Source: UBA4416 sp040387555 (GTDB taxonomy: Bacteria; Bacteroidota; Bacteroidia; B-17B0; Aurantibacillaceae). Taken from it: DNA of 64,000 bases. The first letter of the stretch is position 1. The number at the start of each line of letters is the position of its first letter. Under the pieces are notes generated by a model, which searched no databases, was not told the origin of the DNA, and saw nothing but the letters and a program-made list of their open reading frames with translations. The DNA is taken from positions 577,102 through 641,101 of the forward strand of contig JAZKDO010000005.1 in NCBI GenBank assembly GCA_040387555.1. Direction: 5' to 3'. This document shows positions 10,501 through 18,477 of the stretch, piece by piece. Both the position numbers and the translations under genes were made by a program.

Positions 10501-11206
10501 GCGACACCGAATTCAGGAAGGCTTCGGTTGTTTGTCCTGATAATGTTCTTCCGCTTGCATCAGTAATTGTTCCCGAAACCATAACCGGTATTTTCTTATC
10601 AATTTTTTCGCAATAGTTTTGAATGGCGTATAAAGCAGCCTTAGCATTCAATGTATCAAATATGGTTTCTATCAATAACAGATCTGCACCACCATCAATT
10701 AATCCACGAACCTGTTCAGTATACGCTTCAGATAATTCATCAAATGTGATAGCTCGGTATCCTGGATCATTTACGTTGGGTGATAATGATAAGGTACGGT
10801 TAGTTGGCCCGATTGCTCCGGCTACAAATTTTGGAATGGAAGCAAACTCAGGAAATTCAGTTTTAAATTCAGCAATTGCTTGTTTGGCAATTTTAGCTGA
10901 TTCAAAATTTAACTCGTATACAAATTCCTGCATGTCATAATCTGCCATTGCAATGGTTGTATCGCTGAAAGTATTTGTTTCAATAATATCAGCTCCTGCC
11001 TTTAAATATTCTTTGTGAATGGTTTTAATGATCTGTGGTTGAGTGATCGATAACAAATCATTATTTCCCTGTAGGTCTTTATGCCAATCAGCAAAACGTT
11101 TTCCTCTAAAATCTTTTTCAGTTAACTTATATTGCTGGATCATGGAACCCATCGCGCCATCAATTACTAATACTCTTTTTTCTAATTCCTGTTGTATTGT
11201 ACTCAT
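7514..11206 (-). CDS. metH: Cobalamin-dependent methionine synthase MetH
   Basis: 1230 residues, the usual full length. Domains in order: homocysteine methyltransferase barrel (about 1-330; zinc ligands in GLNCALGA and GGCCGTTPAHI), pterin-binding barrel (about 350-620, NVGERTNVTGS), cobalamin cap and Rossmann domain (about 650-885, axial His in GDVHDIGKN), and the AdoMet-binding reactivation domain (about 900-1230, GIRPAPGYPAQPDH). It transfers the methyl of 5-methyltetrahydrofolate to homocysteine. The ATG at 11206 gives MSTIQQELEKRVLVIDGAMGS, the usual start; a TTG nine bases upstream is less likely. A SAM-I riboswitch and terminator hairpin precede it, so high SAM should stop transcription. 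Confidence 0.97.
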   Translation of the reverse strand: MSTIQQELEKRVLVIDGAMGSMIQQYKLTEKDFRGKRFADWHKDLQGNNDLLSITQPQIIKTIHKEYLKAGADIIETNTFSDTTIAMADYDMQEFVYELNFESAKIAKQAIAEFKTEFPEFASIPKFVAGAIGPTNRTLSLSPNVNDPGYRAITFDELSEAYTEQVRGLIDGGADLLLIETIFDTLNAKAALYAIQNYCEKIDKKIPVMVSGTITDASGRTLSGQTTEAFLNSVSHVDLLSVGLNCALGAKDMRPYLEELSNKAPFYVSAYPNAGLPNQFGEYDQDAHEMGHQIEDFLKAGFLNIVGGCCGTTPAHIKRIAEIAKDAKPRKKPQPDKLMHLSGLEPYTLTPESNFLNVGERTNVTGSKKFLRLIKEGNFEEALSIAKEQVDGGAQVIDVNMDEGMLDSEQAMTTFLNLIASEPDICRVPIMIDSSKWSVIEAGLKCVQGKAIVNSISLKEGEENFIEQANKIKQYGAAVIVMAFDEVGQADTLERRKEICKRAYDVLVDKVKFPAQDIIFDPNIFPVATGMEEHRLNALDFFNSTKWIKENLPHAKVSGGVSNVSFSFRGNDHVREAIHGAFLYHAVKNGMDMGIVNPAQLQVYDDIDKTLLELVEDVLLNRRDDATERLVDHAESLKGITKEKAEKDEEWRKGTVEQRLSHALVKGLVEYIDIDTEEARQKLGRPLHVIEGPLMDGMNIVGDLFGQGKMFLPQVVKSARVMKKAVAYLEPYLIAEKEANAKAGIVGDGRTNAGKILMATVKGDVHDIGKNIVGVVLACNNYEIIDIGVMVSCDKILSEAKKHNVDIIGLSGLITPSLDEMVYVAKEMERLDFKIPLMIGGATTSKVHTAVKIAQNYSGPVIHVNDASKSVPVASSLISTELRDAFMLEVNKDYERVREQNKNAQSQNKLISMAEARQNKFPIDWEKTEISKPTFIGNKVFDNYDLKEIAEYIDWTPFFHSWEMKGSYPKILKDTERGVEATKLFNEAQSMLAKIINEKWLTARAVIGIYPANTVNDDDTEVYDEKRNTIATFHSLRQQSKKPAGQYNIALSDFVAPKGQTDYIGSFALTTGIGIDEHVKRFEADHDDYSAIMLKALADRLAEAFAELMHKKVRKEFWGYAKNEDLKNEDLIKEEYAGIRPAPGYPAQPDHTEKNTIWKLLDVEKNTGIILTESLAMVPTAAVSGLYFAHPQSHYFGIGKLNKEQIEDYAKRKNMQTEEVERWLGSVLSY

Positions 11207-11220
11207 AAATTTCAATCAAT

Positions 11221-11255
11221 AAAAAATCCCTTCTGTTTATAGTCAGAAGGGATTA
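11221..11255 (-). terminator. Riboswitch expression-platform terminator before metH
   Basis: Read on the minus strand, AATCCCTTCTG and CAGAAGGGATT form an 11-bp perfect stem around an eight-base loop, followed by TTTTTT. It ends 15 bases before the metH ATG, so it can only act as a conditional terminator for metH. The 5' arm (CCTTCTG) can instead pair with a second CAGAAGG inside the riboswitch core (about 11329-11336), which offers a simple antiterminator. Confidence 0.92.
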
Positions 11256-11292
11256 GTATCTATATTTTTTAAAAATGTAACTAATTGTTTCC

Positions 11293-11468
11293 GACTTATT
11301 TTTCACGCTATTAACGTGACGAATTCCCACCTTCTGTTTAGAGTGTTAGTTTTTAATGTTTAGTTATTAGTAATTGTTTTATTAAACACTAATAACTCAA
11401 AACTTAACACTAATAATAGGGTTGGTAAAGCTTCATTGGGCGTATCCCTCTGCTTTTCTTAATAAGTG
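11293..11468 (-). promoter_or_regulatory. SAM-I (S-box) riboswitch with long P3 arm
   Basis: The minus strand carries the S-box core in order: P1 5' arm ACTTATT, the AAGAAAAGCAGAGGGA segment, GCCCAATGAAGC, CCAACC, then after an unusually long AT-rich P3 insert of about 90 bases AGGTGGGAATTCG, the P4 hairpin CACG...CGTG, and the P1 3' arm AATAAGT. The P3 arms (AGTGTTAAGTTTTGAG against its near-complement with ACTAACACT) form an extended imperfect hairpin. S-box RNAs bind S-adenosylmethionine and usually terminate transcription of methionine genes, which fits metH immediately downstream. Confidence 0.93.
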
Positions 11469-11485
11469 TGTTAAAGAACGTAGGC

Positions 11486-11493
11486 CAAATTTA
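11486..11493 (-). promoter_or_regulatory. Putative -7 box of the metH promoter
   Basis: TAAATTTG on the minus strand matches the Bacteroidota -7 consensus TAnnTTTG. It would place the transcription start about 10 bases before the riboswitch P1 helix, where one is needed. No convincing -33 TTG is seen at 18-21 bases upstream. Confidence 0.45.
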
Positions 11494-11552
11494 CTATATT
11501 TTTACTTATAATTGTGGTAATTAATCAATCAAAATTATTAACAGCTTATATC

Positions 11553-11984
11553 ATGGCACGTCGGAATATTTTTCTTTTCCTTTTCATTTTAAACTCTTTC
11601 GTTTCCTTTTCTCAAAAAAAGGATGATCAGGTAAAAGTAGTTATTGAGAACATGAAGACTCAGGAAACAGCCTGGAACAATGCGAATATCCTAGGTTTTA
11701 TGAAGTATTATTGGAAAAATGACAGCTTAAAATTCATTGGAAGCAAAGGAATTACTTATGGCTGGCAAAAAACGTACGATAATTATGTGAAAGGATATCC
11801 GACAAAAGAGGCGATGGGCATATTAACATTTACGATCAAAGAGGCTACTCAATTATCCGCATCAAGTATTTATGTGATAGGCCAATGGGAACTCACAAAA
11901 GAAAAACCTGCAGGCGGCTATTTTACTTTATTATGGAAAAAAATAGATGGAAATTGGGTTATAGTTGCTGATCATACAAGTTAA
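11553..11984 (+). CDS. Secreted NTF2-like (SnoaL/DUF4440-type) protein
   Basis: 143 residues from the ATG at 11553 (MARRNIFLFLF), which gives a standard signal peptide ending VSFSQ; the longer GTG start at 11514 would put a charged tail before it. The remainder is one NTF2-like alpha/beta barrel: VIENMKTQETAWNNANILGFMKYYW, then strands ending in YFTLLWKKIDGNWVIVADHTS. Proteins of this type bind small hydrophobic ligands or act as steroid-isomerase-like enzymes; no catalytic signature can be recognised here. It is divergent from metH and lies just upstream of a DUF1653 gene, probably in the same transcript. Export to the periplasm is inferred from the signal peptide. Confidence 0.75.
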   Translation: MARRNIFLFLFILNSFVSFSQKKDDQVKVVIENMKTQETAWNNANILGFMKYYWKNDSLKFIGSKGITYGWQKTYDNYVKGYPTKEAMGILTFTIKEATQLSASSIYVIGQWELTKEKPAGGYFTLLWKKIDGNWVIVADHTS

Positions 11985-12027
11985 GAACAGAGTATTAAAA
12001 GAGTTATTTCTAATAATTTATAGGACC

Positions 12028-12234
12028 ATGGAGTTGGGATTTTACAAACACTACAAAGGAAACATTTATGAGGTGATTGGTATTGCGCGCCATAGTGAAA
12101 CACTGGAAGAGTTGGTAGTTTATACAGCAACTTATCAGCCGGAAGGTGAAAATTTATGGGTAAGGCCGCGGGCAATGTTTAATGAAAAAGTGCTAATAGA
12201 TGGAGTAGAGGTGAACCGTTTCGAGAAAATTTAA
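12028..12234 (+). CDS. DUF1653 family protein
   Basis: 68 residues from the ATG at 12028, the usual size of this family. The family pattern is clear: GFYKHYKGNIYEVIGIARHSETLEELVVY followed by LWVRPRAMFNEKV. These are small cytoplasmic proteins with an SH3-like barrel and no established function. It lies 43 bases after the NTF2-like gene and its last codons overlap the convergent response-regulator gene by four bases. A start at 11965 would add residues that do not match the family and would overlap the upstream gene. Confidence 0.85.
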   Translation: MELGFYKHYKGNIYEVIGIARHSETLEELVVYTATYQPEGENLWVRPRAMFNEKVLIDGVEVNRFEKI

Positions 12235-12917
12235 ACTTTAAATTTATAGCCGACCCCTCTGATAGACAAAAAGTGGATGGGTTCTTTTTGATTGACCTCA
12301 AATAGTTTTCTGAAATTTAAAATGTAATTATCGATGGTTCTTGAGGAGGGATTCTCATCGTTGGTCCACAATTTATCAAGGATCTCGTCTCTTGAAACAA
12401 CATTGTTCAAATTATCCACCAACAGTTTTAAAAGTGCCGTTTCTCGTTTCGAGATATCTTCTGTTTTACCTTCCCTGCTAATAACCTGAAAGGTTGAAAA
12501 ATTGATCTCGCAATTATCAAATTTAAATACGTTTGATTCGTGTTTTTGTGGGAAGTTTCTCTTTAAAACATTTTTTATTCTCAAAAGCAATTCTTCCAGA
12601 TCAAAGGGTTTTGTTATATAATCATCTGCGCCCAATTTTAAGCCTTCTATTTTGTCATGCACATTGTTTTTGGCTGTCAAAAAAATAACGGGAGTTAGTA
12701 TTTTAAGACCTTTTAATTGTTTGTAAACCTCTATCCCATTCAAAACAGGAATCATTATATCCAAAAGGATCAAATCAGGTTCAAAAAATTTAATTTTGGC
12801 AATAGCATCTTCACCTGAATTGCAGGTTTCAACAACATATTTTTCCAACTCTAAATTTAATTTAAGAGTTTCCAATAATGTTTTTTCATCTTCTATTACC
12901 AATATTCTAAATGTCAT
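12231..12917 (-). CDS. OmpR/PhoB-family response regulator
   Basis: 228 residues: receiver domain (about 1-118) with the acidic pocket EDEKT, phospho-acceptor Asp in LILLDIMIP (about residue 53), the switch Thr in FLTAKN and the Lys of ITKPFD; then a winged-helix DNA-binding domain (about 130-228) with RTIDNYILNFRKLF as recognition helix and the terminal hairpin SIRGVGYKFKV. It controls transcription on phosphorylation by a histidine kinase. No kinase is adjacent, so it is an orphan in this window; the nearest kinases (18942-22189) already have their own receivers. It is divergent from the M43 protease gene, a possible but unproven target. Confidence 0.93.
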   Translation of the reverse strand: MTFRILVIEDEKTLLETLKLNLELEKYVVETCNSGEDAIAKIKFFEPDLILLDIMIPVLNGIEVYKQLKGLKILTPVIFLTAKNNVHDKIEGLKLGADDYITKPFDLEELLLRIKNVLKRNFPQKHESNVFKFDNCEINFSTFQVISREGKTEDISKRETALLKLLVDNLNNVVSRDEILDKLWTNDENPSSRTIDNYILNFRKLFEVNQKEPIHFLSIRGVGYKFKV

Positions 12918-12960
12918 AACTCTAAAAGCATCTAATTTACCTCAAAAATCGCTTAAGGCC

Positions 12961-12991
12961 TTGACATTTAAAAATAATTTTAGTAACTATG
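12961..12991 (+). promoter_or_regulatory. Putative Bacteroidota-type promoter of the M43 protease gene
   Basis: TTG at 12961-12963 and TAACTATG at 12984-12991 (one mismatch to TAnnTTTG) are 20 bases apart, the spacing expected for a -33/-7 pair. The start codon at 13011 is 19 bases downstream. Supported by motif and spacing only. Confidence 0.4.
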
Positions 12992-13010
12992 TAAGACAAT
13001 ATATAATGAT

Positions 13011-14360
13011 ATGAAATTAATAATTACACTCGCTTTATCTTTCTTTGTGCTCTTAAATTGTTTTTCACAAAATAATACTGAAGGCGCGGCCATTATTCGT
13101 TTATGTGGAACGCCTATTTTAAATGAAGAGTACGAAATATGGATTGATAAAGCAATTCAAAAACAAAATCAGTTTGCTAATTTAAAGAAGACTTCAACTG
13201 TTTATACAATACCAGTTGTTTTTCATATTATTCATTCAGGTCAAGCGGTAGGGACTTCCTATAATATTAGCCTTGCGCAGGTGAATTCTCAAATAAACAT
13301 TCTTAATCAGGATTTCAGAAAAACCAATCCCGATTTTGCGACTACTGTTACACAGACTTCTTTTGTAAATAGTGCAGCAGATTGTGAAATTAATTTTTGT
13401 GCGGCCCGAATAAGTCCATCCGGGACATTAATGGCAGAGCCCGGTGTTGATAGAATAAGTACTGTAGCTAAGGGATGGAATGCTCCGCCATATAAAGGGA
13501 TGATTGAGCCTGGCGGATATATTGATAATACTATTAAGGTTAATTCCAGTTGGGATCCGACAAAATATTTAAATATTTGGATTTTACCAATGAATGATGG
13601 TGTATTAGGTTACGCTCAGTTTCCTACAGTTCCAGCGGGAACAACACCTATTACCGATATTGTTGGATGGGGTGGAGCCGCTAATACAGATGGTGTAGTA
13701 TTTGATTATCGTTATGTGGGTAATGTTGGTGCAGCAACTTATCCGTTTAATAAAGGTAGAACTGCCACACACGAAATAGGGCATTGGCTTGGCTTAAGAC
13801 ATATTAATGGAGATGCAAGTTGTGGTAATGATTACTGCACCGATACACCAGCACAGGGATCTTTAACTTCAGGATGTCCTTCAACAACTGGTGGAGCTTC
13901 GGTTGCAGGATGTACAGTAACTTCCAATCCTCCAGGTAAAATGTATCAAAATTTCATGGATTATTCTGATGACCGATGCATGACGATGTTTACAACTGCA
14001 CAAAAAGCAAGAATGCAGGCATGTATGGCCAATTGTGCGCGAAGAACCTCTCTCAATACAAGTACGGTTTGTAATGTTTCTTCAGTAATAGGTATTAACG
14101 AAAATGTTTCTGAAATGAATATGGAAGTGTTCCCTAACCCTTCCAGCGGAGATCTTTATGTAACAGTTAATATGTTAAATCAGCAGGACTATACTATAAC
14201 GATTATCAATACATTAGGACAAACTGTTAAAGAAATTAAACAAGTTCAATCTAATGGTAGCACCTTAAAAATTGATCTGTCAGATAAATCCCCAGGAATT
14301 TACTTTGTGACAGTAAAATCGAAATCAGTTTCGAAAACGAAACGAATTGTTTTGCAATAA
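13011..14360 (+). CDS. Secreted M43-family zinc metalloprotease with T9SS sorting domain
   Basis: 449 residues: signal peptide (1-20, ending NCFSQ), catalytic domain (about 60-345) with the extended metzincin zinc site HEIGHWLGLRH and a Met-turn region in QNFMDYSDDRCM, several Cys consistent with disulphides, and a type A T9SS sorting domain (about 370-449; VFPNPSSGDLYV, then INTLGQTVKEI and SPGIYFVTVKS, ending RIVLQ). Members of the pappalysin/cytophagalysin group degrade extracellular proteins. The sorting domain implies export by the Por secretion system and surface attachment or release. It is divergent from the orphan response regulator. Confidence 0.93.
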   Translation: MKLIITLALSFFVLLNCFSQNNTEGAAIIRLCGTPILNEEYEIWIDKAIQKQNQFANLKKTSTVYTIPVVFHIIHSGQAVGTSYNISLAQVNSQINILNQDFRKTNPDFATTVTQTSFVNSAADCEINFCAARISPSGTLMAEPGVDRISTVAKGWNAPPYKGMIEPGGYIDNTIKVNSSWDPTKYLNIWILPMNDGVLGYAQFPTVPAGTTPITDIVGWGGAANTDGVVFDYRYVGNVGAATYPFNKGRTATHEIGHWLGLRHINGDASCGNDYCTDTPAQGSLTSGCPSTTGGASVAGCTVTSNPPGKMYQNFMDYSDDRCMTMFTTAQKARMQACMANCARRTSLNTSTVCNVSSVIGINENVSEMNMEVFPNPSSGDLYVTVNMLNQQDYTITIINTLGQTVKEIKQVQSNGSTLKIDLSDKSPGIYFVTVKSKSVSKTKRIVLQ

Positions 14361-14399
14361 TAAGTAACTGAAAATACTTGTTGCAATTAGTATTGGTAT

Positions 14400-16613
14400 T
14401 TATATTTTAATTCCAATAATAGTAATATCATCTAGTTGTTCCAGACTTCCTCTCCACTTAGTTAATGCTTCTGCAATATATTGCTTTTGATTTTCCAAAG
14501 GTAGTTGGTGAATAGAGATAAGCATTTGTTCTAGTTGTTTGTACATGAATTTTTTACCTTTTGGTCCGCCAAACTGATCAATACTACCATCAGTGAACAT
14601 ATATATAATATCACCTTTTTTTAAAGCGATGGACTTTTCGGTAAAATCTTTTATATCCTCATGGTATTTGCCTACTGGCATTTTATCGCCTTTATAAGAT
14701 GTCAGTTCATTGTCTCGTATGAGCCATAATGCATTATTAGCAGCCGCAAAAGATAATTGCATTTGATCTAAATCAAAAGCACACAAAACGCAGTCCATAC
14801 CGTCTTTGGAATTTTCACTGCCGGTTGGGTTGAGAGCGTTAATAATTTCTCGTCGTTGTTCATTCAAAATTTTTGCCGGACTTTCTATTTTTCTTTCAAT
14901 TACATTTTCATTTAAAAAACTAATATTCAACAAACTCATAAATGCTCCAGGCACTCCATGGCCAGTGCAATCTGCAGCAGCGATGTAAAATTTTCCGTGA
15001 TGTGAAAGCGCCCAATAAAAGTCACCACTAACAATGTCTTTGGGTTGATAATAAATAAAACATTCCGCCTTTAAATGTTGTTTTATATAATCCTCGCTTG
15101 TGAGCATTGCTTGTTGGATTCTTTTTGCATAATGAATTGAATCCAGGATTTCTTTTTGTTTCTCTTCAATGATATTTTTTTGGCTTTCTGCTAACATACG
15201 TCGCTCATCAGCCAGGTGCCGCTGAACATCTACTTCTTTTTTCTGTTGTTCAATAATGTTTTTTTGTTTTCTAGTGATCCTGAAACGATTAAACATGAAG
15301 ATTGCAAAAATACCCGTTAAAATGATTCCAAGATATAAAGCCATTCTCTGCGTTTTTTCCTGCTGAATCCGAACAGCAAATATTTTTCTTTCTTCCATTA
15401 CTTTTATACTGTCTGCAACGTTTTTTTTCTCATATAGATATTGCAAACTCTTCTGAATAGATGATTTTCTATTGTTTTCATTATTAATACTATCAGACAT
15501 TTGTTTGTAAAGCAATTGCATTTCGTAGGCTTGCTTATACTCACCGTTTTCTTTAAATATTTTACTTAATAAAAAACTTGCATTGCTGATGCTGATAGGA
15601 TAGCCTAATTCTTGAGAAATTGTAAGGCTCAACGTAGCATTTTTTTTTGCCATTACAGTTTGCTTTAATTTAAATTGTATCGCTGCCATACTATTTAAAG
15701 AATAGGCCATTCCTTTTTTGTCTTCAATCTCTTCCTGTGCTTTTAGAGCAGCCTGGTGGTATTCAAGTGATCTGAGTAAGAGGGTGTCGTTTATACTTCT
15801 TTCAGCTTGTTTTTGATATATGGCCCCAATGTTATTGAGAGAGTTTGCTATTCCTCCTTTATCATTTATTTCTTTTCTTATTCTTAAACTATGTCTATGA
15901 TATTCTAAGGATTTCGGGAAATTACCCTGAGTATCATAAATACGACCAATATTATTGAGTGTGTAGGCAAGCCCTATCTGATCATTTATTTCTTCCTGTA
16001 TTTTTAAGCTTTTTTTAAAAAACTCAATAGCTTTTGAAATCTCATTCTGATTTTGATATATGGCTCCAATATTATTCAGAGAAGAAGCAATACCACTTTT
16101 ATCTTTAATATTTTCCTGTATCCTTAAACTTCTATGGTAGCACTCTAAAGCTTGAGGGATATCACTCTGGTTTTGGTAGATAACACCAATATTGTTTAAA
16201 GATTCTGCAATTCCTTTTTGATCTTTTATTTCTTCTTGTAGCGTTAAACTTTTTTTAAAGAACTCAACCGCTTTTATTGTGTTACCCTGTATATTATAAA
16301 TGTATCCAATATTATTAAAAGCGGAAGCAAGATATTTTAAATAAAAGACTCGCGAAGTATAGTTTGTTTTTTCAGATGAGGAACTATTCTTTAAATTCTT
16401 TTCACAAAGCGCTTTAAGCTGAAGGTTATAGTTAGGCCAGATGTTGTCATCAGCCTCAATTTCAATCATTTGATTTAAAATATGACAACGTGTAGTGTCA
16501 TGCGTTGCACTTTTAAGGGCTTGTTTTAATGAATCTATATTCTGTCCCCTGGTGCTTTGCTTTGTCAGAAATACTATCAAGGCACATATTACAATGTGGA
16601 ATTTTATTTTCAT
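14400..16613 (-). CDS. TPR-transmembrane-SpoIIE (PP2C-type) serine phosphatase
   Basis: 737 residues: signal sequence (1-24); six to seven tandem TPRs of about 40 residues (about 90-345), very alike in sequence (SLNNIGAIYQNQ, SLRIQENIKDKSGIA); a transmembrane helix (about 422-440, LGIILTGIFAIFMF); coiled coil (about 445-490); linker DSIHYAKRIQQAML; and a SpoIIE phosphatase domain (about 505-737) with metal-binding Asp in DCTGHGVPGAFMS, KDGMDCVLCAFD and FTDGSIDQFGGPKGKKF. The layout places the TPR sensor in the periplasm and the phosphatase inside. SpoIIE domains dephosphorylate STAS anti-anti-sigma proteins. Its ATG directly abuts the stop of the aminotransferase gene. Confidence 0.92.
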   Translation of the reverse strand: MKIKFHIVICALIVFLTKQSTRGQNIDSLKQALKSATHDTTRCHILNQMIEIEADDNIWPNYNLQLKALCEKNLKNSSSSEKTNYTSRVFYLKYLASAFNNIGYIYNIQGNTIKAVEFFKKSLTLQEEIKDQKGIAESLNNIGVIYQNQSDIPQALECYHRSLRIQENIKDKSGIASSLNNIGAIYQNQNEISKAIEFFKKSLKIQEEINDQIGLAYTLNNIGRIYDTQGNFPKSLEYHRHSLRIRKEINDKGGIANSLNNIGAIYQKQAERSINDTLLLRSLEYHQAALKAQEEIEDKKGMAYSLNSMAAIQFKLKQTVMAKKNATLSLTISQELGYPISISNASFLLSKIFKENGEYKQAYEMQLLYKQMSDSINNENNRKSSIQKSLQYLYEKKNVADSIKVMEERKIFAVRIQQEKTQRMALYLGIILTGIFAIFMFNRFRITRKQKNIIEQQKKEVDVQRHLADERRMLAESQKNIIEEKQKEILDSIHYAKRIQQAMLTSEDYIKQHLKAECFIYYQPKDIVSGDFYWALSHHGKFYIAAADCTGHGVPGAFMSLLNISFLNENVIERKIESPAKILNEQRREIINALNPTGSENSKDGMDCVLCAFDLDQMQLSFAAANNALWLIRDNELTSYKGDKMPVGKYHEDIKDFTEKSIALKKGDIIYMFTDGSIDQFGGPKGKKFMYKQLEQMLISIHQLPLENQKQYIAEALTKWRGSLEQLDDITIIGIKI

Positions 16614-17804
16614 CTAAGAATTCTTAATTTGAATTAGCTCTGTGTTGGCAATTATTTCCTTAAGTGCATCGTATAAATGATCCAGATCTGTTTGCGTATT
16701 AAATACCTGTATAGAAAAACGCAAATAAGTTTTAGATCCATGTCTCATAACTGGTATTTCAATTTTATAGGCTTCAAAAAGATTACGCTGAAGAGTTTCA
16801 GGCTCATTTGTGTGAATTGGAATACTAAACATCTGAGCTAAAAACTGCTCATTTAATGGGCAAAGAGGATTTGTTCCTAACAGTTCACAGAAACGTAAAG
16901 CATTATCAAGTACTAATTGTCGGCAATCAGCAGATTGTTTTTTCCAATTATATTTATCTAAGAACTCAATTACTTTAGGTATTGTAAGAAATGCTGAAAA
17001 ATCTCTTGTCCCTTGTAACTGATGATAATCAATAAACTTGGAATTAGAAGGTGTTGCGCTGTTAAATCCCCAACTGATCACCAAAGGATCAAAATCAGAT
17101 TGGATTTCTTTTTTTACATACAAAAAAGAACAACCTTTAGGAGCCATCATCCATTTGTGGCAAGCACCAGTATAAATGTCTGCTTGTAGTTCGCATAAAT
17201 TTAAAGGAATATGACCAGGAACGTGAGCGCCATCGACGATCGTTAATAAACCTCTTTCTTTTGCCATTTCACAAATTTCTTTTACGGGAAGTATAAGCGC
17301 TGTTGTACTGGTTATATGACTTATAAAAATTGCTTTTGTGTTTTTTGTTATTCCATTCATAAAGTGTGCAATGAAATCTTCTTTCATGGTAAGTGGTAAG
17401 GTTACTTCCCTTCGAATATATTTGGCACCTTTTTGATGGCAGTAATACTCCCATGTTTTATCCATGGCACCATATTCAAGATCTGTAGTCAAAATTTCGT
17501 CTCCCGGTTTAAGATCCATGCTTTTAGCAATAATATTAAAGGCATAAGAAGGGTTAGGCGTAAAAACTAAATCATCATAATGACAGTGGATAAATTTTGC
17601 AAGAGCCTCTCTTGAATGTTTCAAATAGCCAAGCCCTTTTACTGTCAGGAACTGAACAGGCTCGGTTTCCAGTTCAAGTTGCCATTTTTGATAATCCTCA
17701 AAAATGGGTTTAGGGCAGGCTCCAAAAGATCCAAAGTTTAAAAAAGTAATTTTAGGATCTAGAAGAAATAGACTTTTAATATTCACATTTACAGTGGGTT
17801 GCAT
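16614..17804 (-). CDS. PLP-dependent class V aminotransferase (isopenicillin-N-epimerase-like)
   Basis: 396 residues of fold-type I: an N-terminal FLNFGSFGACPKP segment, the PLP-phosphate/ring contacts around TPNPSYAFN, the Asp-Gly-Ala-His of TIVDGAHVPGHI, and the Schiff-base Lys at about residue 217 in TGACHKWMMAPKG. The best family match is the isopenicillin N epimerase-like/cysteine desulfurase-like subgroup of class V, in which substrates vary from amino-acid epimerisation to C-S lyase chemistry. The FGSFGACP start replaces the cysteine-desulfurase N-terminus. Its TAG stop is followed without a gap by the ATG of the TPR-SpoIIE gene, so the two are translationally linked. Confidence 0.88.
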   Translation of the reverse strand: MQPTVNVNIKSLFLLDPKITFLNFGSFGACPKPIFEDYQKWQLELETEPVQFLTVKGLGYLKHSREALAKFIHCHYDDLVFTPNPSYAFNIIAKSMDLKPGDEILTTDLEYGAMDKTWEYYCHQKGAKYIRREVTLPLTMKEDFIAHFMNGITKNTKAIFISHITSTTALILPVKEICEMAKERGLLTIVDGAHVPGHIPLNLCELQADIYTGACHKWMMAPKGCSFLYVKKEIQSDFDPLVISWGFNSATPSNSKFIDYHQLQGTRDFSAFLTIPKVIEFLDKYNWKKQSADCRQLVLDNALRFCELLGTNPLCPLNEQFLAQMFSIPIHTNEPETLQRNLFEAYKIEIPVMRHGSKTYLRFSIQVFNTQTDLDHLYDALKEIIANTELIQIKNS

Positions 17805-17943
17805 ATTTCAAAAATAGGAATTATCAGGCTCATAGTAAACTTTAAATTTACGTTTTTATAAAAAATCTTACATCGGTAGGTATAGATCCATTCTGATGTT
17901 GATAGCCCTTTTATCCACCATTACATTTACAAAAAAATCTCCC

Positions 17944-18477
17944 ATGAAGAAAGTACTTTACTTGATTATTATAATTATTTATTTAATTACTCTAACCGCA
18001 ACTGCACAACGAAAGCAAGATTCATTTGACATCCTCAAAATTACAGGAGCTGCTTTGCTAAATGATCAAAGAATAGCGAATTATGCAGTATCTGTTTACC
18101 TGGATGGAACAAAGATCGATTCGATATATGCCAGGTCCAAAAAAACAATTAAGTTTTACATCAGTTATAATAAGGTCTATACGGTTTTATTTCAGAAAAA
18201 AAATTGTTTGGATAAAATTGTTATTGTGAATACTCATATTCCTGAAGGTTTAAAATCCATGGAGGATAATACGTTTGATTTTGAAGTTGAAATGTCGCAA
18301 TCATTGTCCAAAAAATCTGCCAATATGGAAGATTATCCAATTGCAGTACTTTTAATTGACAAGAATGAGGAAATTCTTCATGCAAGTGATGAGTATAACA
18401 GATTGACTCATAATGTCCAGGAAATTCTTTCAAGTTCTAAATCAGAAAAGATAAACTCAGAAAGAGATAAAAAGTAA
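17944..18477 (+). CDS. Secreted protein of unknown function with a carboxypeptidase-regulatory-like domain
   Basis: 177 residues from the ATG at 17944, which gives a clean signal peptide (KKVLYLIIIIIYLITLTATAQ); an upstream in-frame ATG at 17896 would place 16 extra residues before it. Residues about 30-100 (ILKITGAALLNDQRIANYAVSVYLDGTKID, then KKTIKFYISYNKVYTVLFQKKNC) look like the transthyretin-like beta sandwich common in Bacteroidota surface proteins. The rest (EDYPIAVLLIDKNEEILHASDEYNRL) is not recognised. A similar module occurs at the N-terminus of the 1046-residue protein at 22703. It is divergent from the aminotransferase and followed by 464 bases without a gene. Confidence 0.65.
   Translation: MKKVLYLIIIIIYLITLTATAQRKQDSFDILKITGAALLNDQRIANYAVSVYLDGTKIDSIYARSKKTIKFYISYNKVYTVLFQKKNCLDKIVIVNTHIPEGLKSMEDNTFDFEVEMSQSLSKKSANMEDYPIAVLLIDKNEEILHASDEYNRLTHNVQEILSSSKSEKINSERDKK

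Noticed and set aside
9798..10940. Antisense frames of 105-123 codons within metH
   Set aside because: They lie opposite a strongly conserved gene and show no recognisable motif, signal or start context.
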